Below, in pieces: positions 11,099 to 19,863 of a stretch of DNA of 64,000 bases. The DNA lies in contig NZ_CP051666.1 in the NCBI RefSeq assembly GCF_012848475.1, positions 147,501-211,500 on the forward strand. Direction: 5' to 3'. Within the stretch, counting starts at the first letter, position 1; every line of letters begins with the position of its first letter. Origin of the DNA: Marinobacterium sp. LSUCC0821. Its GTDB lineage: Bacteria > Pseudomonadota > Gammaproteobacteria > Pseudomonadales > Balneatricaceae. Under the pieces are notes generated by a model. The model was not told the DNA's origin. It did no database searches and saw only the letters and a list, made by a program, of their open reading frames with translations. Position numbers and translations under genes: made by a program.

Positions 11099-11887
11099 AT
11101 GAATTTTGATTTTGCGCTAATCCTAGTTGTTGTCACGCTGGTTACCGGTATTCTTTGGGCCGTTGATCTTCTCTTCTTCGCTTCTAAACGCAATCGAAAA
11201 GATGGCGCTTTAGGTGATAACAGCTTAGGCGGTGAAGTGGCTAAACCTTACTGGGCTGAGTTTTCGAGTTCAGTTTTTCCTGTATTAGCTGCAGTGCTTG
11301 TATTGCGCTCTTTCATCTATGAACCCTTCCAAATTCCTTCAGGTTCAATGTTGCCTACCCTAAAGGTTGGTGACTTCATTCTGGTAAATAAATATCACTA
11401 CGGGCTGCGCACACCGGTTGGCAATATCAAGTTTCTAGATAACAACGAACCACAGCGTGGTGATGTGATGGTGTTTAAATATCCAAAAAATCCAAGCATC
11501 TACTATATTAAACGTGTGATCGGTCTGCCTGGTGATGAGATTGTTTACAAAGACAAAATGCTGTTTGTAAACGGTGAGCTGCAGGCACAAACCCTGTTGG
11601 CACAGATGCCGCCAGTTGAACCTAAGCGTCTGTTGGTTAATGAGAATCTTTCAGGCGTTGAACATGAGATCTACCGTGATACTCAGGCGCCTGTTATGTC
11701 TGGTGGATGGAAGGTGCCTGAAGGTCACTACTTTATGATGGGTGATAACCGTGATAACAGTAACGACAGTCGTTACTGGGGTTTTGTTCCTGATGAGCTA
11801 ATCGTTGGTAAAGCGGTAAGTGTCTGGATGCACTGGCAGCAACTTCTTAGCATTCCTGATTTCACGGTAATGCGATCGATCCAATAA
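11099..11887 (+). CDS. lepB: Signal peptidase I
   Basis: A 262-residue membrane protease that removes signal peptides from exported proteins. There are two N-terminal membrane segments (about 5-27 and 58-74), then the catalytic Ser83 in PSGSMLPTL and general-base Lys138 in YYIKRVIGLPGD. The conserved GDNRDNSNDSRYWG box sits near residues 215-228. It starts 5 bases after lepA, so the two are co-transcribed. Confidence 0.96.
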   Translation: MNFDFALILVVVTLVTGILWAVDLLFFASKRNRKDGALGDNSLGGEVAKPYWAEFSSSVFPVLAAVLVLRSFIYEPFQIPSGSMLPTLKVGDFILVNKYHYGLRTPVGNIKFLDNNEPQRGDVMVFKYPKNPSIYYIKRVIGLPGDEIVYKDKMLFVNGELQAQTLLAQMPPVEPKRLLVNENLSGVEHEIYRDTQAPVMSGGWKVPEGHYFMMGDNRDNSNDSRYWGFVPDELIVGKAVSVWMHWQQLLSIPDFTVMRSIQ

Positions 11888-11908
11888 CGAAACCTTCTGG
11901 AGGTCGTG

Positions 11909-12280
11909 ATGAATCGAAATAGCCAAAAAGGTATAGGTGGTTTAGCGCTAATGGTACTCCTCTTTTTAGGGGGTGTCGTATTTAGCATGGGGATGAAACT
12001 TTTCAGCCCCTATACCACTCACGAGACGGTTAAGTCTGTTGTTCAATCTGTATCTGTGGATCCAACAGAGCTTGCCAAACCCAACGCTGAAATTCGTCGT
12101 GATATCGAGCGTCGTTTCACAATCAATCAGGTCAAGTTGCCGGATCGTGATTCCCTACAAATTATTCAGAACGAGAGTGAACTTACATTCTTGCTCGACT
12201 ATGAAGTGCGCGTCCCAATGTTTTTTAACATTGATGCCGTTGTGATGTTTAAAGAAGAGTTTAAAGCGACTAAACCTTGA
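11909..12280 (+). CDS. DUF4845 membrane protein
   Basis: A 123-residue protein with one N-terminal membrane segment (about residues 9-30) and a C-terminal extracytoplasmic domain of about 85 residues. Small proteins of this kind (DUF4845) lie between lepB and rnc in Pseudomonas and relatives; their function is unknown. ATG at 11909 is preferred over GTG at 11906 because it stands 5 bases after the strong TCTGGAGG ribosome binding site. Its stop codon overlaps the rnc start by 4 bases. Confidence 0.85.
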   Translation: MNRNSQKGIGGLALMVLLFLGGVVFSMGMKLFSPYTTHETVKSVVQSVSVDPTELAKPNAEIRRDIERRFTINQVKLPDRDSLQIIQNESELTFLLDYEVRVPMFFNIDAVVMFKEEFKATKP

Positions 12281-12954
12281 TCCGACCAGTAACTGAACTT
12301 TATCGAACCCTAGGGTACACCTTCAAAGATGTAACCCTGCTTGAACTTGCGCTAACTCACAGAAGTTGTGGCAAGCGCAATAATGAGCGTCTCGAGTATC
12401 TAGGTGACTCGATTCTTAACTTTGTTATAGCTAACGCGCTATTTCATAAGTTTCCAGAGGCTAAAGAGGGTGAGATGAGCAGGCTGCGTGCCAAGCTCGT
12501 TAAAGGTGAAACACTTGCCGTGATTGGTCGTGAGTGGGGATTGGGTGATTACTTGCGTCTTGGCTCTGGCGAGTTGAAAAGCGGTGGTTACCGTCGGGAC
12601 TCTATTCTTGCAGATGCAGTTGAAGCTATTATCGGATCTATTCACGAAGATGTTGGCTTCGATGAAGCTGCTTCATTTGTCCTTGCCCATTTTGAGAAGC
12701 GTTTAGACGAGTTGGATCTGCAAACTTCCATTAAAGATTCTAAAACGCGCCTTCAAGAGTTTTTACAATCGCGTCGTAAACCTCTGCCAGAGTATCAGCT
12801 CGATAAGGTAGAGGGTGATGCACATGATCAAACTTTCTTTATTAGCTGTAACGTGGCTCTGCTAAGTACACCAACCAAAGGTGTTGGAAGCAGTCGTCGC
12901 CAAGCTGAACAAGAGGCTGCAAAAGCAGCGCTTAAAGCCCTGGATGTGAAATAG
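12277..12954 (+). CDS. rnc: Ribonuclease III
   Basis: A 225-residue double-strand-specific endoribonuclease that processes rRNA precursors and structured mRNAs. The signature [10 protein letters not shown] (about residues 36-45) holds the catalytic acidic residues. A double-stranded RNA binding domain fills about 155-224 (the [14 protein letters not shown] helix). It begins at TTG within the upstream stop (TTGA overlap), so it is likely translationally coupled. It is followed at once by era, as in most gammaproteobacteria. Confidence 0.97.
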   Translation: MIRPVTELYRTLGYTFKDVTLLELALTHRSCGKRNNERLEYLGDSILNFVIANALFHKFPEAKEGEMSRLRAKLVKGETLAVIGREWGLGDYLRLGSGELKSGGYRRDSILADAVEAIIGSIHEDVGFDEAASFVLAHFEKRLDELDLQTSIKDSKTRLQEFLQSRRKPLPEYQLDKVEGDAHDQTFFISCNVALLSTPTKGVGSSRRQAEQEAAKAALKALDVK

Positions 12955-12956
12955 GT

Positions 12957-13859
12957 ATGGATAATCAAACTCGTTGTGGTTATGTGGCTATCGTTGGTCG
13001 ACCTAACGTTGGTAAAAGTACCCTGCTTAATAGAATTCTTGGGCAAAAGCTCAGTATCACATCTAAAAAGCCGCAAACAACACGCCACCAAATTCTAGGT
13101 ATCAAAACCGAAGATGAGTTGCAGGTTATCTATGTGGATACACCTGGGTTGCACAATGACACGGGCGGTAATGCACTCAACCGCTACATGAATAAAGCTG
13201 CCAGTGAAGCGCTGCGTCATGTTGATCTTGTGGTCTTTATTGTCGATCGCACCGCCTGGACAGATGAGGATCAGATCGTCCTTGAGAAGCTTGAACATGT
13301 TAAATGTCCGGTGATTTTGGCTGTCAATAAAGTCGACATTCTTAAGGAAAAAGAGAGTTTATTGCCTTGGATTGAGTCGTTGAACACCAAGCGTGAGTTT
13401 GATCAGATCATTCCTATCTCGGCACACAAAGGGCATAACGTTGATCAACTTGAATCTGCAGTAGAGAGCTACATGCCTGAAGGGATGCACTTCTATCCTG
13501 AAGATCAGATCACCGATCGCAGCTCGCGCTTTGTCGCTTCTGAATTAGTGCGCGAGAAACTGATGCGTAACCTCGGAGATGAAGTTCCTTACGGTACAAC
13601 TGTTGAGATCGAAGAGTTCACCCAAGACGAACGTGGTCTATTGACCATCAGTGCTCTCATTCTTGTTGAGCGTGAGGGACAAAAACGCATCGTGATCGGC
13701 GATAAAGGTGAGCGTATCAAAGTGATTGGCCGTGATGCGCGCTTGGACATGGAGAAGATGTTCGACGCCAAAGTGATGCTTAATCTTTGGGTTAAAGTTA
13801 AGCGTGGTTGGGCTGATAATGAGCGTGCCCTTGCTAGTTTAGGCTACCGTAACGACTAA
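12957..13859 (+). CDS. era: GTPase Era
   Basis: A 300-residue essential GTPase that matures the 30S subunit by binding the 3' end of 16S rRNA. Motifs: GRPNVGKST (G1, about 14-22), DTPGLH (G3) and NKVD (G4). The C-terminal KH domain has [17 protein letters not shown]. It starts 2 bases after rnc and is followed by recO. Confidence 0.97.
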   Translation: MDNQTRCGYVAIVGRPNVGKSTLLNRILGQKLSITSKKPQTTRHQILGIKTEDELQVIYVDTPGLHNDTGGNALNRYMNKAASEALRHVDLVVFIVDRTAWTDEDQIVLEKLEHVKCPVILAVNKVDILKEKESLLPWIESLNTKREFDQIIPISAHKGHNVDQLESAVESYMPEGMHFYPEDQITDRSSRFVASELVREKLMRNLGDEVPYGTTVEIEEFTQDERGLLTISALILVEREGQKRIVIGDKGERIKVIGRDARLDMEKMFDAKVMLNLWVKVKRGWADNERALASLGYRND

Positions 13860-13862
13860 TTA

Positions 13863-14564
13863 ATGGCCGCTTATCCGGATCAAGTTGCAGCCTATGTGCT
13901 GCACGTTAGACCCTATCGCGAAACCAGCGCACTCGTAGATTTACTGACGCTTGAATTTGGAAAAATTTCTGTTGTTGCTAGAGGTGCTAGGCGCCCTGGT
14001 TCCCAGCTGCGTCATACTCTGCAGCCATTCAACGCACTCTCTATCCGTTTTTCTGGTCGATCAGACTTAAAGACCCTCAACCAAGCAGAGTCTGTTGAGG
14101 TTTTGCCTACTTTAGCAGGTGATGCACTTTTATGTGGTCTCTATGCCAATGAGCTTCTAGAGCGATTACTGCACCCAGCAGAACCCATACCGCAACTTTT
14201 TCTCTATTACCGTTATCTGTTAAATGAATTGCGTTCGGGTGCTTCAATTGAGGAGACTTTGCGTATATTCGAGCAGAAGCTTTTAAAAGAGCTTGGGATC
14301 TGGGTCGATCTATCAGGGTGTAGCGAAGCCTACTATCGTTATGACGCTGGTTTAGGGCTAAGGGTCGCACTTGATAGTTCTTCGGCTCACTATACGGGAG
14401 AGCAGCTTCGCGCCATTGAGATTGGCGAGTATACTGAAGCAACGACTAAACGTGCCGCTAAAAAACTGATGCGGGCATTAATACAGGAACAGTTGGGTGA
14501 TCGCCCATTAAGAGCTCGCGAGTTGTTCAAACCGCGAGTAAGAGAAGTCACAGGAGATAACTAG
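13863..14564 (+). CDS. recO: DNA repair protein RecO
   Basis: A 233-residue protein of the RecFOR pathway, which loads RecA onto SSB-coated single-stranded DNA. The N-terminal OB fold begins AYVLHVRPYRETSALVDLLT and continues with GARRPGSQLRHTLQPF. The helical C-terminal part follows and appears to lack the four-cysteine zinc site found in some homologues. Its place between era and pdxJ is the standard order. Confidence 0.93.
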   Translation: MAAYPDQVAAYVLHVRPYRETSALVDLLTLEFGKISVVARGARRPGSQLRHTLQPFNALSIRFSGRSDLKTLNQAESVEVLPTLAGDALLCGLYANELLERLLHPAEPIPQLFLYYRYLLNELRSGASIEETLRIFEQKLLKELGIWVDLSGCSEAYYRYDAGLGLRVALDSSSAHYTGEQLRAIEIGEYTEATTKRAAKKLMRALIQEQLGDRPLRARELFKPRVREVTGDN

Positions 14565-15317
14565 GTGCTACATCCAAACCGCATTCTGCTCGGTGTAAAT
14601 ATTGATCACATCGCAACACTTCGCCAAGCACGTGGCACTCAATACCCAGATCCAGTTTATGCTGCATCGATTGCAGAGCATGCTGGTGCTGACGGTATCA
14701 CTGTTCACCTTCGTGAGGATCGTCGCCATATTCAGGACCGCGATATTCGCCTGCTTGCGCAAACGCTGCAGACTCGAATGAACTTCGAGATGGCTGTGAC
14801 TGACGAGATGGTCTCCTTTGCTGAAGAGATTAAGCCTGCACACGCCTGTTTAGTTCCAGAAAAACGTGAAGAGCTCACCACTGAGGGTGGTTTAGATGTG
14901 ATTGGTAATGAACAAAACATTGCTAAAGCCTGTCAGCGCCTAGCTTCAGTGGGTGTAGAGGTCTCTCTCTTTATCGATCCAGATAACCAGCAGATTGATG
15001 CCGCTAAGCGCTGTGGTGCACCAGCGATTGAACTGCATACAGGTGCATATGCAGACAGTGAAGGCGCAGAACAATTGGCTGAATTTGAGCGTATCAAGGC
15101 AGCCGCTGAGTATGCATTTTCAATTGGTCTAATTGTTAATGCGGGTCACGGTCTGCACTACCAGAACGTTGAACCGATCGCTGCTATTCCAGAGTTGAAC
15201 GAGCTTAATATCGGTCATGCCATTATTGCTAGAGCGCTATTTACTGGTTTGGATCAAGCGGTTCGTGAAATGCGAGACCTAATGCTAAATGCACGAGCGA
15301 TGGCGGAGTCGTTGTGA
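14565..15317 (+). CDS. pdxJ: Pyridoxine 5'-phosphate synthase
   Basis: A 250-residue TIM-barrel enzyme that condenses 1-deoxyxylulose 5-phosphate with 3-amino-2-oxopropyl phosphate to pyridoxine 5'-phosphate. The N-terminal [15 protein letters not shown] motif, [16 protein letters not shown] and the ELHTGAYAD and [11 protein letters not shown] segments are characteristic. It starts with GTG directly after the recO stop codon, behind an AGGAG site, and overlaps acpS by 4 bases. Confidence 0.97.
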   Translation: MLHPNRILLGVNIDHIATLRQARGTQYPDPVYAASIAEHAGADGITVHLREDRRHIQDRDIRLLAQTLQTRMNFEMAVTDEMVSFAEEIKPAHACLVPEKREELTTEGGLDVIGNEQNIAKACQRLASVGVEVSLFIDPDNQQIDAAKRCGAPAIELHTGAYADSEGAEQLAEFERIKAAAEYAFSIGLIVNAGHGLHYQNVEPIAAIPELNELNIGHAIIARALFTGLDQAVREMRDLMLNARAMAESL

Positions 15318-15691
15318 TTAAAGGGATTGGCCTCGATATTGTTCAGATAGATCGTATCGAGTCTGCTCTTACTCGCACAGATGGCTTTGCCGCACGCATC
15401 TTAAATGATCGTGAGCAGCTGGAGTTTCGTGTTTCGAAACAGCCCGCACGCTTCTTAGCGAAACGTTTTGCAGTCAAAGAGGCGGTATCTAAAGCACTGG
15501 GTACCGGTATTGGTCGTGGTGTTAGTTTTCAAGATATTGAGCTAATGAAGCGCGAGACTGGTCAGCCTTATATTGAGCTTTCAGGTGGTGCTCAGGAAGT
15601 CTCTGATAAGCTGGGTATTAGTGATTGGTTCATAAGCTACAGTGATGAGCAAAATTATGTAGTTGCTCAGGCGGTAGGTGAGGGGCATTAA
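15314..15691 (+). CDS. acpS: Holo-[acyl-carrier-protein] synthase
   Basis: A 125-residue phosphopantetheinyl transferase that activates the acyl carrier protein of fatty acid synthesis. [12 protein letters not shown] at the N-terminus and [18 protein letters not shown] hold the magnesium and CoA binding residues. The start is GTG overlapping the pdxJ stop (GTGA). pdxJ-acpS is a conserved pair. Confidence 0.96.
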   Translation: MIKGIGLDIVQIDRIESALTRTDGFAARILNDREQLEFRVSKQPARFLAKRFAVKEAVSKALGTGIGRGVSFQDIELMKRETGQPYIELSGGAQEVSDKLGISDWFISYSDEQNYVVAQAVGEGH

Positions 15692-15759
15692 TATCAAGCT
15701 TTGCCCACTACATACTGATAAAATAGCTATAAAAGTATTTACACATATAAGATTTTGAT

Positions 15760-16659
15760 ATGAAAAGCAGCGATTACCCAACTATTGCACAGTGCGTTGG
15801 CAATACTCCACTCGTTCGGCTTCAGCGTATTGAAGCGGCTAACAACAATATCATTCTCCTCAAATTGGAAGGCAATAACCCTGCTGGTTCCGTAAAGGAT
15901 CGTCCTGCGCTCAGTATGATAGAGCTAGCTGAAGAGCGTGGTGATATTAAGCCAGGTGACACGTTGATTGAGGCGACGTCAGGTAATACCGGTATAGCCC
16001 TAGCAATGGCAGCTGCAATCAAGGGTTACACACTCAAATTGATCATGCCAAATAACATGAGTGAAGAACGTAAGTCAGCGATGAGTGCCTATGGCGCTGA
16101 GCTGATCGAAGTGACGCAGGCTCAAGGTATGGAAGGTGCTCGCGATCTTGCGGATGCAATGCAAGCGCGCGGTGAAGGTAAGGTGCTTAACCAGTTTGGT
16201 AATATGGATAACCCAGAGGCGCACTACCGCACAACCGGTCCAGAGATTTGGCAGCAAACCCAGGGTGAAGTCACCCACTTTGTCAGTTCGATGGGTACCA
16301 CGGGTACCATTATGGGCACTTCACGTTTTCTGAAAGAGAAGAACCCTGCAATACAAATTGTAGGATTGCAGCCATCTGAAGGTTCACAAATCCCAGGAAT
16401 TCGTCGTTGGCCTAAAGAGTATCTACCAACAATTTTCGAAGAGAGCCGTGTCGATCAGGTACTTGATGTCTCTCAGAAAGAGGCGGAAGATACAATGCGT
16501 CGTCTGGCGCGTGAAGAGGGAATCTTTTGTGGCGTCTCGTCAGGTGGTTCAGTTGCTGGCGCATTGCGTCTAGCTGAAACGGTTAACGATTCGGTGATTG
16601 TGGCCATTATTTGTGACCGTGGTGATCGTTATCTCTCCACAGGTGTTTTTTCAAAATAA
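15760..16659 (+). CDS. cysM: Cysteine synthase B
   Basis: A 299-residue PLP enzyme making cysteine (or S-sulfocysteine from thiosulfate) from O-acetylserine. PLP-binding Lys46 lies in NPAGSVKDR; the phosphate-binding loop is TSGNTG. CysM-type features include NPAGSVKDRPA and the RRWPKEYLP segment. CysM accepts thiosulfate, of interest because a thiosulfate-type transporter lies at 27229-28275. A 68-base AT-rich leader separates it from acpS. Confidence 0.94.
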   Translation: MKSSDYPTIAQCVGNTPLVRLQRIEAANNNIILLKLEGNNPAGSVKDRPALSMIELAEERGDIKPGDTLIEATSGNTGIALAMAAAIKGYTLKLIMPNNMSEERKSAMSAYGAELIEVTQAQGMEGARDLADAMQARGEGKVLNQFGNMDNPEAHYRTTGPEIWQQTQGEVTHFVSSMGTTGTIMGTSRFLKEKNPAIQIVGLQPSEGSQIPGIRRWPKEYLPTIFEESRVDQVLDVSQKEAEDTMRRLAREEGIFCGVSSGGSVAGALRLAETVNDSVIVAIICDRGDRYLSTGVFSK

Positions 16660-16737
16660 CGTTTTACTCGTTACACGTTATTCAGAGTTGGACTGTAGTT
16701 TGAGTCCGCTACTCGGTGTTGTTAGGAGTAGCCAAGA

Positions 16738-19011
16738 ATGGTTAAGGTTCGCGAAGAGCAACCAATACGTCAGGATGGCTCGGTCGATTTAGATCTTTGG
16801 ATTGACCGCCTTCCAGATGATTTTAGTTTTGAAGATGAAGAGCGCTTTAGATCAGCCTGTTCACTTGTAGAGTCATCTCTAGCTGAAGAGAGTGAAGCAG
16901 GTGAGGCCTGGGCTCCTGGTCAGAATGCTTTTGTTACTGGGCTTGAGATGGTCCAGATTCTAGTCGATCTTCAACAGACCGAAGAGACGCTATTAGCTGC
17001 GCTACTTTACCGTGCAGTGCGTGAGCGTCGTATTCCCCTCGAACGTATCAAAAACCGTTTCGGCAAAGAGGTTGCACACCTAATTGATGGTGTGTTGCAG
17101 ATGGCCGCTATTGGCACTCGTAAAAATCCTCGTGGTGAAGATGATGTACTCGGTAGTGGCGCAAGTCAGACGGATAACGTCCGTAAGATGCTTGTAGCCA
17201 TGATCGATGATGTACGTGTAGCGCTGATCAAATTGGCTGAACGTACCTGTGCTATTCGTGCCGTCAAAGACGCAGATCGTCGTAAGCGCTTTATTGTTGC
17301 CCGTGAAGTATTTGATATCTATGCCCCGCTGGCACATCGATTGGGCATAGGTCATATCAAGTGGGAGCTGGAAGATCTATCCTTCCGCTACCTTAAGCCA
17401 AATGACTACAAAGGCATCGCTAAGCTTCTTGCAGAGAAACGTCTAGATCGCCAGCAGTACATCTCAGATGTGGTATCACTCCTTAAGGATAAACTTAAAG
17501 AGGCGGATATCGAGGGTGAAGTTTCGGGTAGGGCGAAGCATATCTACAGTATCTGGCGAAAGATGCATCGTAAGAACATCGATTTTAGCCAGGTATATGA
17601 TGTGCGCGCCGTGCGTATTCTGGTTCCAGAAATTCGTGATTGCTATACGGTGCTCGGTATTGTGCATGGTGCTTGGCGTAATATCCCACACGAGTTTGAT
17701 GACTATATCGCGTCACCTAAACCAAACGGCTATCGCTCGTTGCATACCGCTGTTTTCGGTCCAGGGTCACAGGCGCTCGAGATCCAGATTCGAACCTTTG
17801 CTATGCACGATGAGGCTGAGTTAGGTGTATGTGCCCACCACCTTTATAAAGGTACAGATACTCGCTCTCGCTCGGATGGCTATGAAGAGAAGATCTCCTG
17901 GCTACGTCAGGTACTTGAGTGGCATGAGGATCTGGGTGATACCGAAACCCTTGGTGAGATGCTGCACTCTGATGTGACTCAAGATCGTGTCTATGTATTT
18001 ACACCTGATGGTCACGTTATCGATCTCCCTGTTGGCGCTACACCTGTTGATTTTGCATACCGTGTCCATACTGAAATAGGACATCGTTGTCGTGGAGCGC
18101 GCGTATCGGGTCGTATCGTTCCGCTAAACCGCCCATTAAAGACGGGCGATCAGGTTGAGATTATGACCACCCAAGAGGAGAGACCAAGTCGTGACTGGCT
18201 CAACTCAAACTTGGGTTATGTCACCACCTCGAAAGCGCGTGCGAAAATCGCCCATTGGTTCAAAACTCAAGCAAAAGATCAGAATGCTGATGCCGGTCGT
18301 GACATCATTATTCGAGAGTTTAAACGTCTTGCTCTCAATGTAGCTGATGCTGATTTGTCCTCAATTGCTAAGCGCCTGCGCCACAAGAGTGCCGATGATA
18401 TGTATGCGGCTTTGGGTGCGGGGGACCTTCGTATAGCGCAAATCATATCTGCTGCTCAAGCTAGAGAAGAGGAGGCACAGCGTGACTCCCAGCTCGATCT
18501 CAATGTGCCTGCTACGCATGACAAATCAACGAGTTCGAAAGCTGCTAACTCTTCAGGAGTGCAGGTTCTGGGTGTTGGTAACCTGCTGACCCAATACGCG
18601 AGCTGCTGTAAGCCTGTGCCTGGCGATGAGATTATTGGCTTTGTTACCCAAGGCCGTGGTGTATCGATACACCGTGAAGATTGTCGTGATCTCCAACGAC
18701 TCCGTGAGAAAGAGCCTAACCGAATTATCCAAGTGGATTGGGATGATCAGGCTGAAATTACATACCCGGTAGATATTGTTATAGAAGCTTATGACCGTTC
18801 TGGTCTTCTGCGTGATGTCATGATTGTGTTAGCAAACGAGCGAATCAACGTGCTCGCAGCTAATACGTTGACGGATAAGCACAATAACCAAGCCAACCTT
18901 GCACTGACATTAGAGATCAGTCGACTTGATAAACTAGGCAAAGTGATGGATCGCATTAATCAGATCCCTAACGTAAGTGACGTACGTCGTGAACGGTCGG
19001 GAGCGCATTAA
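16738..19011 (+). CDS. relA: GTP pyrophosphokinase RelA
   Basis: A 757-residue ribosome-associated (p)ppGpp synthetase of the stringent response. The N-terminal hydrolase-like domain lacks the HD dipeptide; the expected place reads LLYRAVRERR, so it is probably a monofunctional synthetase and a SpoT should exist elsewhere. The synthetase domain has YDVRAVRILV, EFDDYIASPKPNGYRSLH and ELGVCAHHLYK. A TGS domain (RVYVFTPDGHVIDLP), a cysteine-containing segment (ASCCKPVPGD) and a C-terminal ACT domain follow. A good AGGAG site precedes the ATG. The stop codon overlaps mazG by one base. Confidence 0.97.
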   Translation: MVKVREEQPIRQDGSVDLDLWIDRLPDDFSFEDEERFRSACSLVESSLAEESEAGEAWAPGQNAFVTGLEMVQILVDLQQTEETLLAALLYRAVRERRIPLERIKNRFGKEVAHLIDGVLQMAAIGTRKNPRGEDDVLGSGASQTDNVRKMLVAMIDDVRVALIKLAERTCAIRAVKDADRRKRFIVAREVFDIYAPLAHRLGIGHIKWELEDLSFRYLKPNDYKGIAKLLAEKRLDRQQYISDVVSLLKDKLKEADIEGEVSGRAKHIYSIWRKMHRKNIDFSQVYDVRAVRILVPEIRDCYTVLGIVHGAWRNIPHEFDDYIASPKPNGYRSLHTAVFGPGSQALEIQIRTFAMHDEAELGVCAHHLYKGTDTRSRSDGYEEKISWLRQVLEWHEDLGDTETLGEMLHSDVTQDRVYVFTPDGHVIDLPVGATPVDFAYRVHTEIGHRCRGARVSGRIVPLNRPLKTGDQVEIMTTQEERPSRDWLNSNLGYVTTSKARAKIAHWFKTQAKDQNADAGRDIIIREFKRLALNVADADLSSIAKRLRHKSADDMYAALGAGDLRIAQIISAAQAREEEAQRDSQLDLNVPATHDKSTSSKAANSSGVQVLGVGNLLTQYASCCKPVPGDEIIGFVTQGRGVSIHREDCRDLQRLREKEPNRIIQVDWDDQAEITYPVDIVIEAYDRSGLLRDVMIVLANERINVLAANTLTDKHNNQANLALTLEISRLDKLGKVMDRINQIPNVSDVRRERSGAH

Positions 19012-19820
19012 TGGCTAACTATACACTCAAGGATCTTATCTACCTTATGGAGCGACTACGTTCTCCTGAGGGTGGATGTCCTTGGGATCTTGAGCAGACC
19101 TACGCCACGATTGTTCCTCATACGCTCGAAGAGGCCTATGAGGTTGCCGATACGATTGAGCGAGAGGACTGGAGTCATCTTGAGGATGAGTTAGGGGACC
19201 TGTTGTTTCAGGTTGTTTTCTATACTCAGCTAGGTCGTGAAGATGGCCGCTTTAACATGGACACTGTGATACAAGGTTTGTGCGAGAAGTTGGTTCGTCG
19301 CCACCCGCATGTTTTTCCTACAGGGGAACTCTATGCAGATAGCAGTGACGTCGCCATTGAGGTTAGCGCTGTAAATCAGCAGTGGGAAGCGATAAAACAG
19401 CAAGAGCGTGACAAAAAAGAGCGTGCTCGCATACTTGATGAGATTCCACTCTCACTCCCAGCTATGTCGCGTGCTGTAAAGCTTACAAAACGCGCTTCTA
19501 AGGTGGGTTTTGATTGGGATGACGCCTCAGGTGTTTTAGATAAAATTGAAGAGGAGTTGCTCGAGCTTCGTGAAGCGATGGCTATTGGTAACTCCCAAGA
19601 AGTGCGTGAAGAGTTAGGCGATCTTATCTTTGCTATGGCCAATCTGGCTCGTAAGCTCGATGTAGATCCTGAAACAGCAGTTCGCGAAACCAACAGTAAG
19701 TTCGAACGTCGCTTTAACTATGTTGAAGATCAGGTACTCGCTTCTGGTAAAGAGTGGGCAACATACGATCTACAACAGTTAGACCTCTGGTGGGATGAAG
19801 CCAAGGAGAAGGGACTTTAA
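19011..19820 (+). CDS. mazG: Nucleoside triphosphate pyrophosphohydrolase MazG
   Basis: A 269-residue all-helical enzyme that hydrolyses NTPs and dNTPs to monophosphates. Two MazG modules are visible: CPWDLEQTY... LEEAYEVADTIE ... LEDELGDLLFQVVF, and a second with EEELLELREAM ... REELGDLIFAMANLARK. The paired acidic residues bind magnesium. Coupling to relA (shared A of TAATG) fits the known role of MazG in lowering (p)ppGpp levels in E. coli. Confidence 0.95.
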   Translation: MANYTLKDLIYLMERLRSPEGGCPWDLEQTYATIVPHTLEEAYEVADTIEREDWSHLEDELGDLLFQVVFYTQLGREDGRFNMDTVIQGLCEKLVRRHPHVFPTGELYADSSDVAIEVSAVNQQWEAIKQQERDKKERARILDEIPLSLPAMSRAVKLTKRASKVGFDWDDASGVLDKIEEELLELREAMAIGNSQEVREELGDLIFAMANLARKLDVDPETAVRETNSKFERRFNYVEDQVLASGKEWATYDLQQLDLWWDEAKEKGL

Positions 19821-19863
19821 TTATAAGGCGCTTTAATTAACTAATTGGCGAAGAGAGGGTCCA

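Noticed and set aside
16655-16682. Terminator between cysM and relA
   Set aside because: AATAACG / CGTTATT is only 7 AT-rich pairs with a 14-base loop and no T run.
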